Positions 16,377-26,199 of a stretch of DNA of 40,432 nucleotides are shown piece by piece. The number at the start of each line of letters is the position of its first letter. Position 1 is the first letter of the stretch. The notes under the pieces were generated by a model that worked only from the letters and a program-made list of their open reading frames with translations, did not search any database and was not told the DNA's origin. This DNA is from an uncultured Rhodospirillales bacterium (lineage in GTDB: Bacteria > Pseudomonadota > Alphaproteobacteria > Rhodospirillales > JABHCV01), in assembly GCA_938092065.1 (NCBI GenBank), contig CALKND010000026.1, forward strand, positions 1 through 40,432, written 5' to 3'. The position numbers were made by a program, and so were the translations under genes.

Positions 16377-17897
16377 ATGACAATACCAGCTATACCACCA
16401 ACATTAAACAACCCCATAAACGAGAATGGCAAACAAGCCGATTCTAGTTTTCGTAGTCTACCCCACAATGTTGAGGCTGAAAAATCTTTGCTTGGTGCTA
16501 TCTTTGCTAATAACCGAGCCTGTGAGAAGGTTTCTGAGTTTCTGCTGCCAGAACATTTTGTCATTGCCCAACATGGTAAAATTTATGATGCGTGTGCACG
16601 TTTAATCGAAAAAGGGCAGATTGCTAACCCAGTCTCCCTAAAGCGACTTTTTGAACAAGACGAAAGCCTTATTGAAATCGGTGGAACGGCTTATTTGGTG
16701 GAATTAGCTGAGAGCATGGTCTCAATAATCAATGCAGGAGAATATGGACGTATTATTTATGATTTGCATCTCAAGCGCTCCCTTATTGATCTTGGTGAGG
16801 GCGTCGTTAATCGCGCCTACGGTGGAGATGTAGAGGACGACGCAACACGACAGATCGAAACTGCAGAGCAGAGCCTTTATGACCTGGCCACTACGGGAAA
16901 CTATGAAGGCGGCTTCCAAGCCTTTAAAACATCTGTCATTACGGCTTTGGAAATGGCAGAGGGTGCCCATAAACGTGATGGCGCCCTAGCAGGAGTAACT
17001 TCAGGGCTACTGGATGTTGACACAATTTTAGGAGGCTTGCATCCATCAGACCTTTTAATCCTTGCAGGACGTCCCTCTATGGGCAAGACAGCGTTGGCCA
17101 CCAATATAGCATTTAATGCTGCCTATACCCATCACAAGTCTGGTGGCGAGCAAGGAGCAGTAGTTGGTTTTTTCTCCCTTGAAATGTCTGCCGAACAACT
17201 GGCGACACGAATTATTTCTGAGCAAACACAAATTTCATCTGACAGCATTCGTAAGGGTAAGATCACAACTCCAGAATTCGATCGGCTTGTGGCTGGAAGT
17301 CAGGCCCTGCACGACATCCCAATCTTTATAGACGACACCCCAGCGTTGACCGTTAGCGCACTTAGGACCCGAGCCCGACGCTTGAAGCGCCAACATAAAC
17401 TGGGTTTGATCGTAGTTGACTATTTGCAACTCATTTCAGGCTCTGGGACCTCACGCAATGATGGACGGGTACAAGAAGTTTCGGCAATTACCCGTGGCTT
17501 GAAGACGCTAGCCAAAGAGCTTGATCTGCCGGTGATCGCCCTTTCACAGTTATCTCGTGCTGTTGAGCAACGTGAGGACAAACGTCCAATGCTTTCCGAT
17601 TTACGTGAATCAGGCTCCATCGAACAAGATGCAGATGTTGTAATGTTTATCTTTCGTGAGGAATATTATCTGGAGCGTAGAGGCGCATCCCAGCACGAAA
17701 ATGAAAATGATGATAAGTTCTTTTTACGCCAGCAGCGCAACGAAGAACGGCTAGAAAAAGTTCGCAACAAAGCAGAGCTCATCGTCGCTAAGCAGCGTCA
17801 CGGTCCCGTCGGTACCGTCGAACTTCAGTTTATGGGTAAATTTACCCGCTTTAGTGATCTTGAACGCATTCACCAACCAAACGACCAACAAGGTTAA
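16377..17897 (+). CDS. dnaB: Replicative DNA helicase DnaB
   Basis: DnaB is the ring helicase that unwinds DNA ahead of the replisome. The 506-residue product has the N-terminal DnaB domain (LPHNVEAEKSLLGAIF near 29-44), then the RecA-like motor with Walker A GRPSMGKTA (Lys237), SLEMSAEQLA, the Walker B region LGLIVVDYLQLI and the arginine-finger region ending SGSIEQDADVVMF. No intein is present. The ATG has no strong ribosome site. It shares one base with the alr start (TAATG). Confidence 0.97.
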   Translation: MTIPAIPPTLNNPINENGKQADSSFRSLPHNVEAEKSLLGAIFANNRACEKVSEFLLPEHFVIAQHGKIYDACARLIEKGQIANPVSLKRLFEQDESLIEIGGTAYLVELAESMVSIINAGEYGRIIYDLHLKRSLIDLGEGVVNRAYGGDVEDDATRQIETAEQSLYDLATTGNYEGGFQAFKTSVITALEMAEGAHKRDGALAGVTSGLLDVDTILGGLHPSDLLILAGRPSMGKTALATNIAFNAAYTHHKSGGEQGAVVGFFSLEMSAEQLATRIISEQTQISSDSIRKGKITTPEFDRLVAGSQALHDIPIFIDDTPALTVSALRTRARRLKRQHKLGLIVVDYLQLISGSGTSRNDGRVQEVSAITRGLKTLAKELDLPVIALSQLSRAVEQREDKRPMLSDLRESGSIEQDADVVMFIFREEYYLERRGASQHENENDDKFFLRQQRNEERLEKVRNKAELIVAKQRHGPVGTVELQFMGKFTRFSDLERIHQPNDQQG

Positions 17898-18997
17898 TGA
17901 AGGATCCTAATTCCAGCGCCGGTATTCTGACCATTGATATGGTTGAACTGGCACGTAACTGGCAAAGACTCAAAAGCAGTTTAAACAATGCAGACTGCGG
18001 TGCCGTTATAAAGGCCGAAGCTTACGGACTGGGCGCAGGCAGAGCAATAATCCAATTGTGTCAAGCAGGCTGTAAAGAATTCTTCGTCGCCCTTATTGAT
18101 GAAGGGGTATATCTTCGCAAAGTCCTCAGCGATGTCAGCCTTGAGGCCAATATTCATATTCTGGGCGGCCCCATGTTTGCCGGGCAGGCATTAGAGGAAC
18201 ATAATTTAATCCCAGTACTAAATTCTTTAGAAGACTTAGCTCTTTGGAAGAGAAAACACCCGCAGGCTCCAGCAGACATCCACGTTGACACTGGCATGGC
18301 ACGGTTGGGATTATCCCCCAGCGATGTGGTTATACTACAAAAGGAGCCTCAGCGGATTAAGGGCCTGAACATTGCCTATGTCATTAGCCATCTGGCTTGT
18401 TCGGAAGACTCCAAGACCACTATGAACGCAGATCAACTCAAGAGCTTTCGTCAAGCCTTAACACTTTTTCCTGGCTGCAAAGCGTCGCTGGCAAACTCCT
18501 CAGGAATATTTCTTGGTGATAAATATTTTTTTAATCTTGCACGTCCTGGAGCTGCTCTTTATGGCATAAACCCAACCCCAGGCAAACCTAACCCAATGAG
18601 CCAGGTCATTAAATTACAAGGAAAAATTCTACAAGTTCGTGAGGTCAATGTACCACAGACTGTTGGCTACGGCGCGACTCACCAAATCAAGGAAAAAGGC
18701 CGGATCGCGACTGTTGGGGTTGGTTATGCCGATGGGTACCCCAGGTCACTAAGCAATAAAGGCTTTGGTTTCTTAGGGGGTGTCCGGGTGCCAATTGTTG
18801 GAAGAGTATCCATGGATTTGACTACTTTTGATGTAAGTAATGTTCCCAAACAGCTAGCCCACCCAGGTGCCTTGATAGACTTGATTGGCCCAATTATCCC
18901 AGTAGATGATGTGGCTGATGCTGCAGGGACTATAGGCTACGAGATACTGACCTCACTAGGCCACCGTTACCAGCGCATCTACAAAACCAGTAATTAA
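17897..18997 (+). CDS. alr: Alanine racemase
   Basis: Alr makes D-alanine for peptidoglycan. The 366-residue product has the PLP lysine Lys39 in AVIKAEAYGLG, Arg137 in GMARLGL, the catalytic tyrosine Tyr258 in VGYGATH and the GYADGYPRSLSN block. The start overlaps the dnaB stop by one base, and a dnaB-alr pair is common in alphaproteobacteria. Its stop overlaps the stop of the opposing MMPL exporter by 4 bases. Confidence 0.96.
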   Translation: MKDPNSSAGILTIDMVELARNWQRLKSSLNNADCGAVIKAEAYGLGAGRAIIQLCQAGCKEFFVALIDEGVYLRKVLSDVSLEANIHILGGPMFAGQALEEHNLIPVLNSLEDLALWKRKHPQAPADIHVDTGMARLGLSPSDVVILQKEPQRIKGLNIAYVISHLACSEDSKTTMNADQLKSFRQALTLFPGCKASLANSSGIFLGDKYFFNLARPGAALYGINPTPGKPNPMSQVIKLQGKILQVREVNVPQTVGYGATHQIKEKGRIATVGVGYADGYPRSLSNKGFGFLGGVRVPIVGRVSMDLTTFDVSNVPKQLAHPGALIDLIGPIIPVDDVADAAGTIGYEILTSLGHRYQRIYKTSN

Positions 18998-21516
18998 ACC
19001 TTCACTGAGCCAAAGGGCTTCCATAACAAAATCAGTTTTGGCAGGACTGTCAATGCGGCCATAAGCGCAATGAACATGGCCGCCCCGGTCAACACACCAA
19101 AATAGATCGTCGGTATAAAGTTAGACATTATCAAGATAGAGAAACCAAAGATGATAGTCATGGTAGTGTAGAATACTGCCTTACCAATATTTGAATGACA
19201 GATATGCAAGGTCTCTTCATAGCTCCCCGTCAATGCATATTCTTCTCTGAAGCGATAAATGTAGTGAATACCATTGTCGACAGCTATTCCTATGGTAATT
19301 GCAGCGATGGTAATGGTCATCATGTCCATGGGGATTTCCGCCCAGCCCATAACGCCTAAAACTACTAAAGCACCCAACAGGTTCGGGAGAATACCAATAA
19401 TTGATAAGGCAAATGACCGGAACAGGACCAGAAACATTATGCCAATACCAAGCATCACCACCCCGATGGACTTGATTTGTGACGAGAATAAACTCTGCAA
19501 CATGTTATTGTAGAGTACAAGTAATCCACTCACAGTCACATCATTAATCAAAAGCTTATAGTCAGATAGCTGGTCAAAATCGTTTTGACTGCCTAAATCA
19601 AGGTGAATTTTGTTCAGCAACTCCTTACGGCGCAAATCCGGTTGGGTATCCAATACCCGGGCCACAATTCTTGCCTCGTTATTCTCAATAGAAATATAAG
19701 AATTTATAAGACTGTTTTTTACTTCAGCAGGAACTTTGTTATACAAAACTGCCATATCCAATCCTTCAAGCTCTTTTCCTAAAATTTCTTCAACAACACG
19801 GACTGATGACGCCAGTGAGAGAACCTTCCCAATTTCGGGTAATCCATCCAGATAGTCGTGAGCCTTTTTGATGAGTTGGATTTTGGTGGGGGTGAACCAT
19901 AGCTCTGGTTGAGTCCGCATTGCTTCCATGAAAGCACGTTCCTCTATTATTTCTTCTTCGGTCATCTCTGCCAGATCTTCGGCTGTCAATTCTTCTACAT
20001 CTTCTCTAAATTTTATCAGTACTTCAACAGGTGTTGTACCACCAAGTTCTTCGTCAATGAGCTTGAGGCCCTGATAAATTTCTGTATCCTCGCTGAAATA
20101 ATTGATGAAGCTATTCTCCACACGCAGCATCGAAATTCCCGCAATGCTCAACACACTCAAAACCAGTGCCAACACTAGAATCTTATTGCCTTGAAATTCA
20201 GTCAAATGAGCCAAGTATTCTGGGAACATAAAACGCACTTCTTCCACAGTTGTGGCAGTTTCGTTTTTTCCAATAACCAACAACATTGTTGGGAACAACA
20301 AGAACGACGTCATAAACGTAACCGTCAAACCAGCACTCATCATCAAACCAAAATCTATGACTGGCTTAATATCGCTAACCACAAGAGAGCCAAAGCCAAT
20401 AATCGTCGTAAGGGCAGTGTATAGGCAGGGCTTCACCATCTTGTGGATGGTCATTCTGACCAGCGTCAGCTGATTATCATCAGGGTTATCTCGGTGTAGT
20501 TGTCTGTAACGCACGATCAAATGGATGTTCATGGAAATAGTAATAATCAGCATTAAGGCAAGAAAATTAGATGAAATAACAGTTACCATCCATCCAAATA
20601 AACCTAGGACACCTATCATAGTCAAACCGGAGTAAAAGCAGCTGACTAAGGGAAGGGCAATCCAACGTAATTGTCGAAAAATAGCAGTGAGTATAAGGAT
20701 TAAAAAGGCGAGAACCCCCGCTCCGAAGACCGTCAGGTCACTTCGCACAAATGTTACCATGTCGTCGGTAATCATCGGTAAGCCACCTAGATAGATTGTA
20801 CCGTATTGGCGATAAGGCGCGATAATGCCCCTTATTTGTGCAATATCAAGGTGGCGTTGCGCGCTCATTAAGTCTCGAACCCGATCGTATTCGGCTGAGA
20901 TACGTTCCAAGTCTTGAGTTTCTGTATCCGAAAGACTTGTTTTTCTACTTTTTGAACGCAGCATACTTCGAGACTTTAATAGGCGGTCAAACTGAATATT
21001 TGGGGCCATTTCCAATAGCAGAGCCGTTGTCTTACCATCACCACTTACAATTAGATCACGATAAATTGGGCTATTAACCAGCTCTTCTCGGGCCCGGGCA
21101 CGGTCAACATCCTCTTTCTCCATACTTGGCATATTCTTCAGCATTTCTTGAATATCCGCATCAGAGCTATCAAACAGAGGGGCATCCAAGATCGAAAAAA
21201 CAGCATTCACGCTGGCAACTTTTTTAAGCTCTTCACGAAGTTCCGTCATAGGCTCTAAAGCCTGGTCCGAGAAGAGGTCGTCAATAGGAGTGTAAGTCAC
21301 GATAAGCAATTCGCTACTTGGATATCGCTCATTAATATCCCTGAACACATTCAGATCAACATCTTCTTCTAGTAACAAGGTGTCCGCTGATGCGTCTAAT
21401 TTGAAATTTCTTGTGTGGTAACCAAAGAATATCAAAATTGACAGTAACACGACCAAAACCGACTTAGGACGGTTGAGCACGAGAGTATCATATGCTTGTA
21501 CAATTCGAGTTATCAT
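18994..21516 (-). CDS. MMPL/RND superfamily exporter
   Basis: This 840-residue protein belongs to the RND superfamily exporters of the COG1033/MMPL type, which move lipids or other hydrophobic molecules out of the inner membrane. Its two halves each have a soluble loop and a helix bundle: a first helix at about 19-33, a periplasmic domain to about 255, helices at about 260-415, then a helix at about 447-463, a second soluble domain and a second bundle from about 690 to 835. A strongly acidic segment at about 506-530 lies in the second loop. It is shorter than HAE1 drug pumps, and no membrane-fusion, outer-membrane or LolA-like partner gene adjoins it. GAGGG lies before the ATG. The substrate is unknown. 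Confidence 0.88.
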   Translation of the reverse strand: MITRIVQAYDTLVLNRPKSVLVVLLSILIFFGYHTRNFKLDASADTLLLEEDVDLNVFRDINERYPSSELLIVTYTPIDDLFSDQALEPMTELREELKKVASVNAVFSILDAPLFDSSDADIQEMLKNMPSMEKEDVDRARAREELVNSPIYRDLIVSGDGKTTALLLEMAPNIQFDRLLKSRSMLRSKSRKTSLSDTETQDLERISAEYDRVRDLMSAQRHLDIAQIRGIIAPYRQYGTIYLGGLPMITDDMVTFVRSDLTVFGAGVLAFLILILTAIFRQLRWIALPLVSCFYSGLTMIGVLGLFGWMVTVISSNFLALMLIITISMNIHLIVRYRQLHRDNPDDNQLTLVRMTIHKMVKPCLYTALTTIIGFGSLVVSDIKPVIDFGLMMSAGLTVTFMTSFLLFPTMLLVIGKNETATTVEEVRFMFPEYLAHLTEFQGNKILVLALVLSVLSIAGISMLRVENSFINYFSEDTEIYQGLKLIDEELGGTTPVEVLIKFREDVEELTAEDLAEMTEEEIIEERAFMEAMRTQPELWFTPTKIQLIKKAHDYLDGLPEIGKVLSLASSVRVVEEILGKELEGLDMAVLYNKVPAEVKNSLINSYISIENNEARIVARVLDTQPDLRRKELLNKIHLDLGSQNDFDQLSDYKLLINDVTVSGLLVLYNNMLQSLFSSQIKSIGVVMLGIGIMFLVLFRSFALSIIGILPNLLGALVVLGVMGWAEIPMDMMTITIAAITIGIAVDNGIHYIYRFREEYALTGSYEETLHICHSNIGKAVFYTTMTIIFGFSILIMSNFIPTIYFGVLTGAAMFIALMAALTVLPKLILLWKPFGSVKV

Positions 21517-21895
21517 GACGCGCCCTCTTAATTAAAACCTGAATTTAATAAACGTAGCATCATTATGATACCATCTGAAAGATAGGAAATTGTTTACGGT
21601 TAAAGCGTGATCTATCATTCATATTTTTTCAAGCTTTTCGAGCAAAATGGGAAGATAAAAAAACATGCCTTTCGTAAATGCTACTCTGAAACAGACCCTG
21701 CTAAAAAAACAAAAAATTCCCTCTTACAACTATGCTAAAAGACGAGAATGCTTAGGCAGTGGAAGCTACATTTATTTATTCAGGTGTGTGTAGGGTAGCG
21801 CAAAGGGAATGGATTTACAGTGCCACCTTGTCATCCTTAGTGAAATCCCGTAAATCAGTTAGATTCTATAAATAGTCTTTATCTAGGGACTTCTA
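21517..21895. other. Divergent intergenic region between the MMPL exporter and radA
   Basis: This 379-base AT-rich stretch must hold the promoters of both flanking genes, but I find no well-matched pair of boxes. A TATAAA lies at 21869-21874, about 25 bases before the radA start. A 42-codon open frame at 21665-21793 has only a distant GGAAG and no recognisable product. GATTTAC (21812-21818) and GTAAATC (21850-21856) form a widely spaced inverted repeat. ACGGTTAAAGCGT at 21596-21608 recurs at 28402-28414. Confidence 0.5.
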
Positions 21896-23308
21896 GTGGT
21901 AAAAAATGCAAGCCAATACGTCTGTCAAGATTGTGGTGACATCAGTGCTAAGTGGAGTGGGCGTTGCGATAATTGTGGCTCATGGAATACCCTTATTGAG
22001 GAATCCGTGTCTGAGCAGGCCCCCAAGGGTCTTGGTTCAAAACAAGGTTCCAAAATTGAGTTTGTTCCATTACAGGGCAAGAGCAAAGCACCACCTCGGC
22101 GTGTTACTGGTATTAGTGAATTTGATCGAGTTTGCGGAGGTGGACTAGTGCCAGGCTCCGCCCTTTTAGTTGGTGGTGATCCGGGTATCGGTAAATCGAC
22201 GGTTCTTTTGCAAGCTGTCGCCTCTTTGGCGGCCAATTACCCAGTCGCCTATATTTCGGGCGAAGAAGCCGTCGAACAACTACGGATGCGCGCTGAACGT
22301 CTAGACCTCGCTAAAGCCAATGTACAATTAGCGGCCGCCAACTCCGTCCGCGATATTGTGACCTCCCTGAATAGTGGCGACGCACCTGAAGTTGTCATCA
22401 TCGATTCAATTCAGACAATGTTTGTAGATAGTCTCGAATCTGCTCCGGGCTCTGTGTCGCAAGTGCGAACGTCAGCCCAGGAATTGATCCGTCTAGCCAA
22501 GCGTCGCAACTTCAGCGTTATATTGGTCGGCCATGTCACTAAGGATGGCCAGATCGCAGGTCCAAGGGTCATGGAGCACATGGTCGACACGGTATTATAT
22601 TTTGAAGGGGAGCGTAGCCACCAGTTCCGCATATTGCGTGCTGTCAAAAACCGCTATGGTCCAACTGACGAGATTGGCGTCTTCGAGATGACTGACAAAG
22701 GTCTAATGGAAGTTGCCAATCCATCGGCTCTTTTTTTGTCTGACCATGGACGCAACGTCAACGGGGCCTCCGTTTTTGCTGGTATTGAGGGGACCCGGCC
22801 CATGCTAGTAGAACTACAAACCTTAATCGCCCCATCACCACTTGGCACCCCACGTAGGGCTGTTGTCGGTTGGGATGCAGCACGTCTGGCAATGGTCTTG
22901 GCAGTGCTTGAGTCGAGATGCGGACTTGCTATTGGTGCTAACGACGTATACCTAAACGTTGCAGGTGGGCTTCGTGTGTCTGAACCTGCAGCTGATCTTG
23001 CTGTTGCGGCTGCTTTGGCATCTTCTTTAAGCGGTATTGCGGTGCCAGCTGAAACGGTGGTTTTTGGTGAAATTGGCCTTTCTGGCGAGGTTCGCCCAGT
23101 GTCACATACTGACGTGCGTTTGAAAGAAGCAACCAAATTAGGTTTTACCCGTGCTATCGTTCCAAAGAACCGGGGGAAAGGTCTAGGAACTGCACCCAAA
23201 AGCATTATGGAAATACAAGAAATTGAACATCTTGCTGACTTACTTTCTCTGTTTCACACACCGACAAGAGAGGTCCGAAGTAATGACCTTGGCGAAAGTA
23301 AAGGCTAA
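21896..23308 (+). CDS. radA: DNA repair protein RadA
   Basis: RadA is a RecA-related helicase that helps process recombination branches. The 470-residue product begins with a zinc finger (Cys10, Cys13, Cys24 and Cys27), has the Walker A motif GGDPGIGKST (Lys100), the RadA-specific KNRYG motif and a C-terminal Lon-like domain. The start is GTG at 21896, with AGGGA 7 bases upstream, which places the zinc finger at the usual position. It overlaps cvpA by one base, and radA-cvpA-purF is a familiar alphaproteobacterial order. Confidence 0.97.
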   Translation: MVKNASQYVCQDCGDISAKWSGRCDNCGSWNTLIEESVSEQAPKGLGSKQGSKIEFVPLQGKSKAPPRRVTGISEFDRVCGGGLVPGSALLVGGDPGIGKSTVLLQAVASLAANYPVAYISGEEAVEQLRMRAERLDLAKANVQLAAANSVRDIVTSLNSGDAPEVVIIDSIQTMFVDSLESAPGSVSQVRTSAQELIRLAKRRNFSVILVGHVTKDGQIAGPRVMEHMVDTVLYFEGERSHQFRILRAVKNRYGPTDEIGVFEMTDKGLMEVANPSALFLSDHGRNVNGASVFAGIEGTRPMLVELQTLIAPSPLGTPRRAVVGWDAARLAMVLAVLESRCGLAIGANDVYLNVAGGLRVSEPAADLAVAAALASSLSGIAVPAETVVFGEIGLSGEVRPVSHTDVRLKEATKLGFTRAIVPKNRGKGLGTAPKSIMEIQEIEHLADLLSLFHTPTREVRSNDLGESKG

Positions 23309-23973
23309 TGGATAATCTGCCCGTCAACATCACTGACATGACAGTCGTGGTTGTGTTGCTCATATCAGCTTCCCTCGCCTACACACGAGGCTTAGTTCAA
23401 GAGATTTTGTCCGTAGTTGGCTGGGTCGGCGGTGGGTTAATCACAATTTACGTATTTCCCTTTGTGCAGCCTTTTTTTCGCAAACATATCTCTATTGAAC
23501 TCGCCGCCGATTTAGCCAACGGCATTGCTGTATTCATTATATCACTTGCAATCTTGTCTATTGTGAGTAGTGCCATATCCAAACGCGTCCATAATAGCAG
23601 CCTAAACGCTCTTGATCGTTCTCTTGGTTTTTTATTCGGCCTTGTTAGAGGTAGTATTTTAATATGCCTTCTTTACATTGGAACCAAATGGATACTGCCT
23701 TTAGTTGACCAGTCTGCCTGGCTCAGAAGCGCCCGCACTATGCCCCTGATTGAAGCTGGTGCTCAACAGCTACGCTCCATGATCCCAAAAGAAGCCGCAG
23801 CAACAGCTGATACAGCAGTAGTAAAAGCCAATAAATTAATTAAAAGCCAGAAAGTTATTGAAGGGCTGATCTCACCTGAACCAAAAAGTGGCGAAACAGG
23901 GAAACTTAATGGCTATGGAAGAAAAATACGTAATGAGATGGAACGCCTCATTGACAGTAGCTCACAGAACTAA
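23308..23973 (+). CDS. cvpA: CvpA family membrane protein
   Basis: CvpA proteins are small inner-membrane proteins linked to colicin V production and envelope integrity; the exact function is unclear. The 221-residue product has about four hydrophobic segments in its first 150 residues, with the family pattern TRGLVQEILSVVGW near 28-41 and DRSLGFLFGLVRG near 102-114, then a polar cytoplasmic tail. The ATG shares one base with the radA stop, and purF follows 18 bases later, so the three are one operon. Confidence 0.93.
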   Translation: MDNLPVNITDMTVVVVLLISASLAYTRGLVQEILSVVGWVGGGLITIYVFPFVQPFFRKHISIELAADLANGIAVFIISLAILSIVSSAISKRVHNSSLNALDRSLGFLFGLVRGSILICLLYIGTKWILPLVDQSAWLRSARTMPLIEAGAQQLRSMIPKEAAATADTAVVKANKLIKSQKVIEGLISPEPKSGETGKLNGYGRKIRNEMERLIDSSSQN

Positions 23974-23991
23974 TTGGTATTTAACTATTTT

Positions 23992-25461
23992 ATGTCAAAA
24001 AACAATAAGACAATTTCCCAAAACCAAGATGACGATCACTTTCATGATGAATGTGGTGTCTTCGGCATATACCACCATCCTGACGCTGCCGCGCACACAG
24101 CGCTTGGTCTGCATGCCTTGCAACACCGTGGGCAAGAAGCCGCTGGAGTAGTGTCATATGACGGTCATCAATTCAATTCACACAGGGCGTTAGGCCATGT
24201 AGGTGACAACTTCAATTCCGGAGATGTCATGGAGAACCTGCCCGGAAACATGGCCATCGGACATGTGCGATATTCTACGTCGGGCGACAAAGCCCTCAGA
24301 AACGTCCAGCCTCTGTTTGCTGACTTTAAATTTGGTGGCCTGTCCATTGCACATAATGGCAACTTGACCAATGCTTATGCCATTCGCAAAGCACTTGTTG
24401 AGCGCGGCTGCATCTTTCAATCAACCAGTGATACTGAAACCTTTATTCACCTAATCGCCATGTCCAAAGCGACAAATGTAGTTGAACGAGTAATTGATGC
24501 CCTACGCCAGGCCGAAGGTGCCTATTCGCTTGTTGCTATGACCCAGGAAAAAATCATTGGAGTGCGAGATCCACGGGGTGTGCGCCCGTTAGTTCTTGGT
24601 AAGATTGGCGTATCTATGATTTTAGCTTCTGAGACATGTGCGCTGGATATTATTGGTGCAGAGTTTGTACGTGATGTGGAGCCGGGTGAATTGATAGTCA
24701 TCGACAAAAAAGGCTTGCGTAGCTTTAAGCCATTCCTGCCCATAACACCAAAATTTTGCATTTTTGAATATATTTATTTTGCCCGCCCTGACAGCTACTT
24801 AGAAGGGCGCAATGTCTATCAGATTCGAAAAAAAATTGGCATGGAGCTAGCAAAAGAGAGTGGCATAGATGCTGATGTCATCGTACCAGTACCTGATTCA
24901 GGTGTTCCCGCTGCCCTAGGTTACGCCGAACAGTCATGCATTCCATTCGAACTTGGGATTATTCGAAATCACTATGTCGGGCGCACCTTTATTGAACCAA
25001 CTCAACAAATTCGCAATCTAGGCGTCAAGCTAAAGCACAACGCCAATGCCAAATATTTAAAAGGAAAGCGCGTTATCTTGATTGATGACTCCATCGTCCG
25101 CGGCACTACGTCCGTTAAAATTGTGGATATGGTTCGTGCTGCAGGAGCCACAGAAGTACACATGTGCGTATCCTCTCCACCAATCACCAATCCATGCTTC
25201 TATGGCATTGATACGCCAGAGCGCGAGGAACTAATGGCTTCAATGCATGATCTGGAGTCCATGCGTAAGATTATTGGGGTTGACAGTTTAAACTTTATTT
25301 CTTTTAGCGGTCTTTACCGCGCAGTCGGAGAAGAAAGACGCAATACGGACAATCCACAATTTTGCGATGCCTGCTTCAGTGGCGATTACCCAATCCGTCT
25401 TACTGATCTTGAAAACGGACGTGCTCCAAAACAGTTATCACTGCTAAAAACAAGGCGCTAA
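23992..25461 (+). CDS. purF: Amidophosphoribosyltransferase
   Basis: PurF makes phosphoribosylamine from PRPP and glutamine, the first step of purine synthesis. From the ATG at 23992 the product has 489 residues; a TTG at 23974 is an unlikely alternative. The first 20 residues look like a propeptide and Cys21 (DECGVFGIY) would become the N-terminal nucleophile. The PRPP-binding loop LIDDSIVRGTT is at about 363-373. The C-terminal FCDACFSGDYP cysteines, with others upstream, fit the iron-sulfur-containing Bacillus-type enzyme. It is followed by an SDR gene after 2 bases. Confidence 0.97.
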   Translation: MSKNNKTISQNQDDDHFHDECGVFGIYHHPDAAAHTALGLHALQHRGQEAAGVVSYDGHQFNSHRALGHVGDNFNSGDVMENLPGNMAIGHVRYSTSGDKALRNVQPLFADFKFGGLSIAHNGNLTNAYAIRKALVERGCIFQSTSDTETFIHLIAMSKATNVVERVIDALRQAEGAYSLVAMTQEKIIGVRDPRGVRPLVLGKIGVSMILASETCALDIIGAEFVRDVEPGELIVIDKKGLRSFKPFLPITPKFCIFEYIYFARPDSYLEGRNVYQIRKKIGMELAKESGIDADVIVPVPDSGVPAALGYAEQSCIPFELGIIRNHYVGRTFIEPTQQIRNLGVKLKHNANAKYLKGKRVILIDDSIVRGTTSVKIVDMVRAAGATEVHMCVSSPPITNPCFYGIDTPEREELMASMHDLESMRKIIGVDSLNFISFSGLYRAVGEERRNTDNPQFCDACFSGDYPIRLTDLENGRAPKQLSLLKTRR

Positions 25462-25463
25462 GA

Positions 25464-26198
25464 ATGACAGAAGGACGCTTGCGAGGACGTGTTGCATTAA
25501 TTACTGGAGCTTCCCGTGGTATCGGACGAGCCGTCGCCTTGCGTTTTGCCCAAGAAGGCGCCCAACTTATACTTTGTGCACGCACTCAAGGTGCACTGGA
25601 GGAGCTTGATGATAAAATCCTAGAGCTAACCGGTGACAATGTTACTCTTGCACCTCTAGACTTGTGTGATTTTGACGCAATTGATCACATGGCTGCTGCC
25701 GTCTTTGAACGCTTTAAGCGCCTTGATGTGCTGGTAGGAAATGCGGGCCTACTGACACCTCTGAAACCCATGCCACAAGTCAAACCAGAGGAATGGGACC
25801 AAGTAATAAATATAAATCTGACAGCTAACTACCGCCTACTCAGAAGCTTTGATCCTCTGATCAGGACCTCAGAGGCAGGACGAGCTATTTTTGTATCATC
25901 GACAGTAACACAAGGAACATGGCCCTTTTGGGGAGCCTACGCTGTTTCCAAAGCAGGACTGGAAACCATGGTCAAAACTTATGCATCAGAAAATAAAAAA
26001 AGTAATATCAAAGCTAACATACTAAATCCAGGTCCCACTCGTACAACCATGCGTCCAATTGCCTATCCTGGCGAGGACCCTGAGAGCACTAAGCTGCCAG
26101 AGGACGTAACTGAGTATTTTGTGCAGTTGGCTGAAGTGTCTTGTAATTTAAATGGCGAAATTATCCAAATCGACAGGCCGCAAAACCCGGACACATGA
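25464..26198 (+). CDS. Short-chain dehydrogenase/reductase downstream of purF
   Basis: This 244-residue SDR has TGASRGIG at 14-21, GNAG at 92-95 (instead of the common NNAG), the serine pair in FVSSTVT near 144-148 and the YAVSK box with Tyr159 and Lys163. It lies 2 bases after purF and 1 base before the CobD-like gene, so it is in the same transcript. An SDR of unknown function is often found directly after purF in alphaproteobacteria. The substrate is not known. Confidence 0.92.
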   Translation: MTEGRLRGRVALITGASRGIGRAVALRFAQEGAQLILCARTQGALEELDDKILELTGDNVTLAPLDLCDFDAIDHMAAAVFERFKRLDVLVGNAGLLTPLKPMPQVKPEEWDQVININLTANYRLLRSFDPLIRTSEAGRAIFVSSTVTQGTWPFWGAYAVSKAGLETMVKTYASENKKSNIKANILNPGPTRTTMRPIAYPGEDPESTKLPEDVTEYFVQLAEVSCNLNGEIIQIDRPQNPDT

Positions 26199-26199
26199 A

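Noticed and set aside
16205-16447. Open frame spanning the rplI terminator and the dnaB start
   Set aside because: It translates through the 10-bp terminator stem and overlaps dnaB out of frame.
21665-21793. 42-codon open frame in the region upstream of radA
   Set aside because: Only a distant GGAAG precedes it, the product is Lys-rich without a recognisable feature, and the length is easily reached by chance.
22654-23205. Minus-strand open frame of 183 codons inside radA
   Set aside because: Long antisense frame caused by the codon use of radA; no recognisable domain and no ribosome site.
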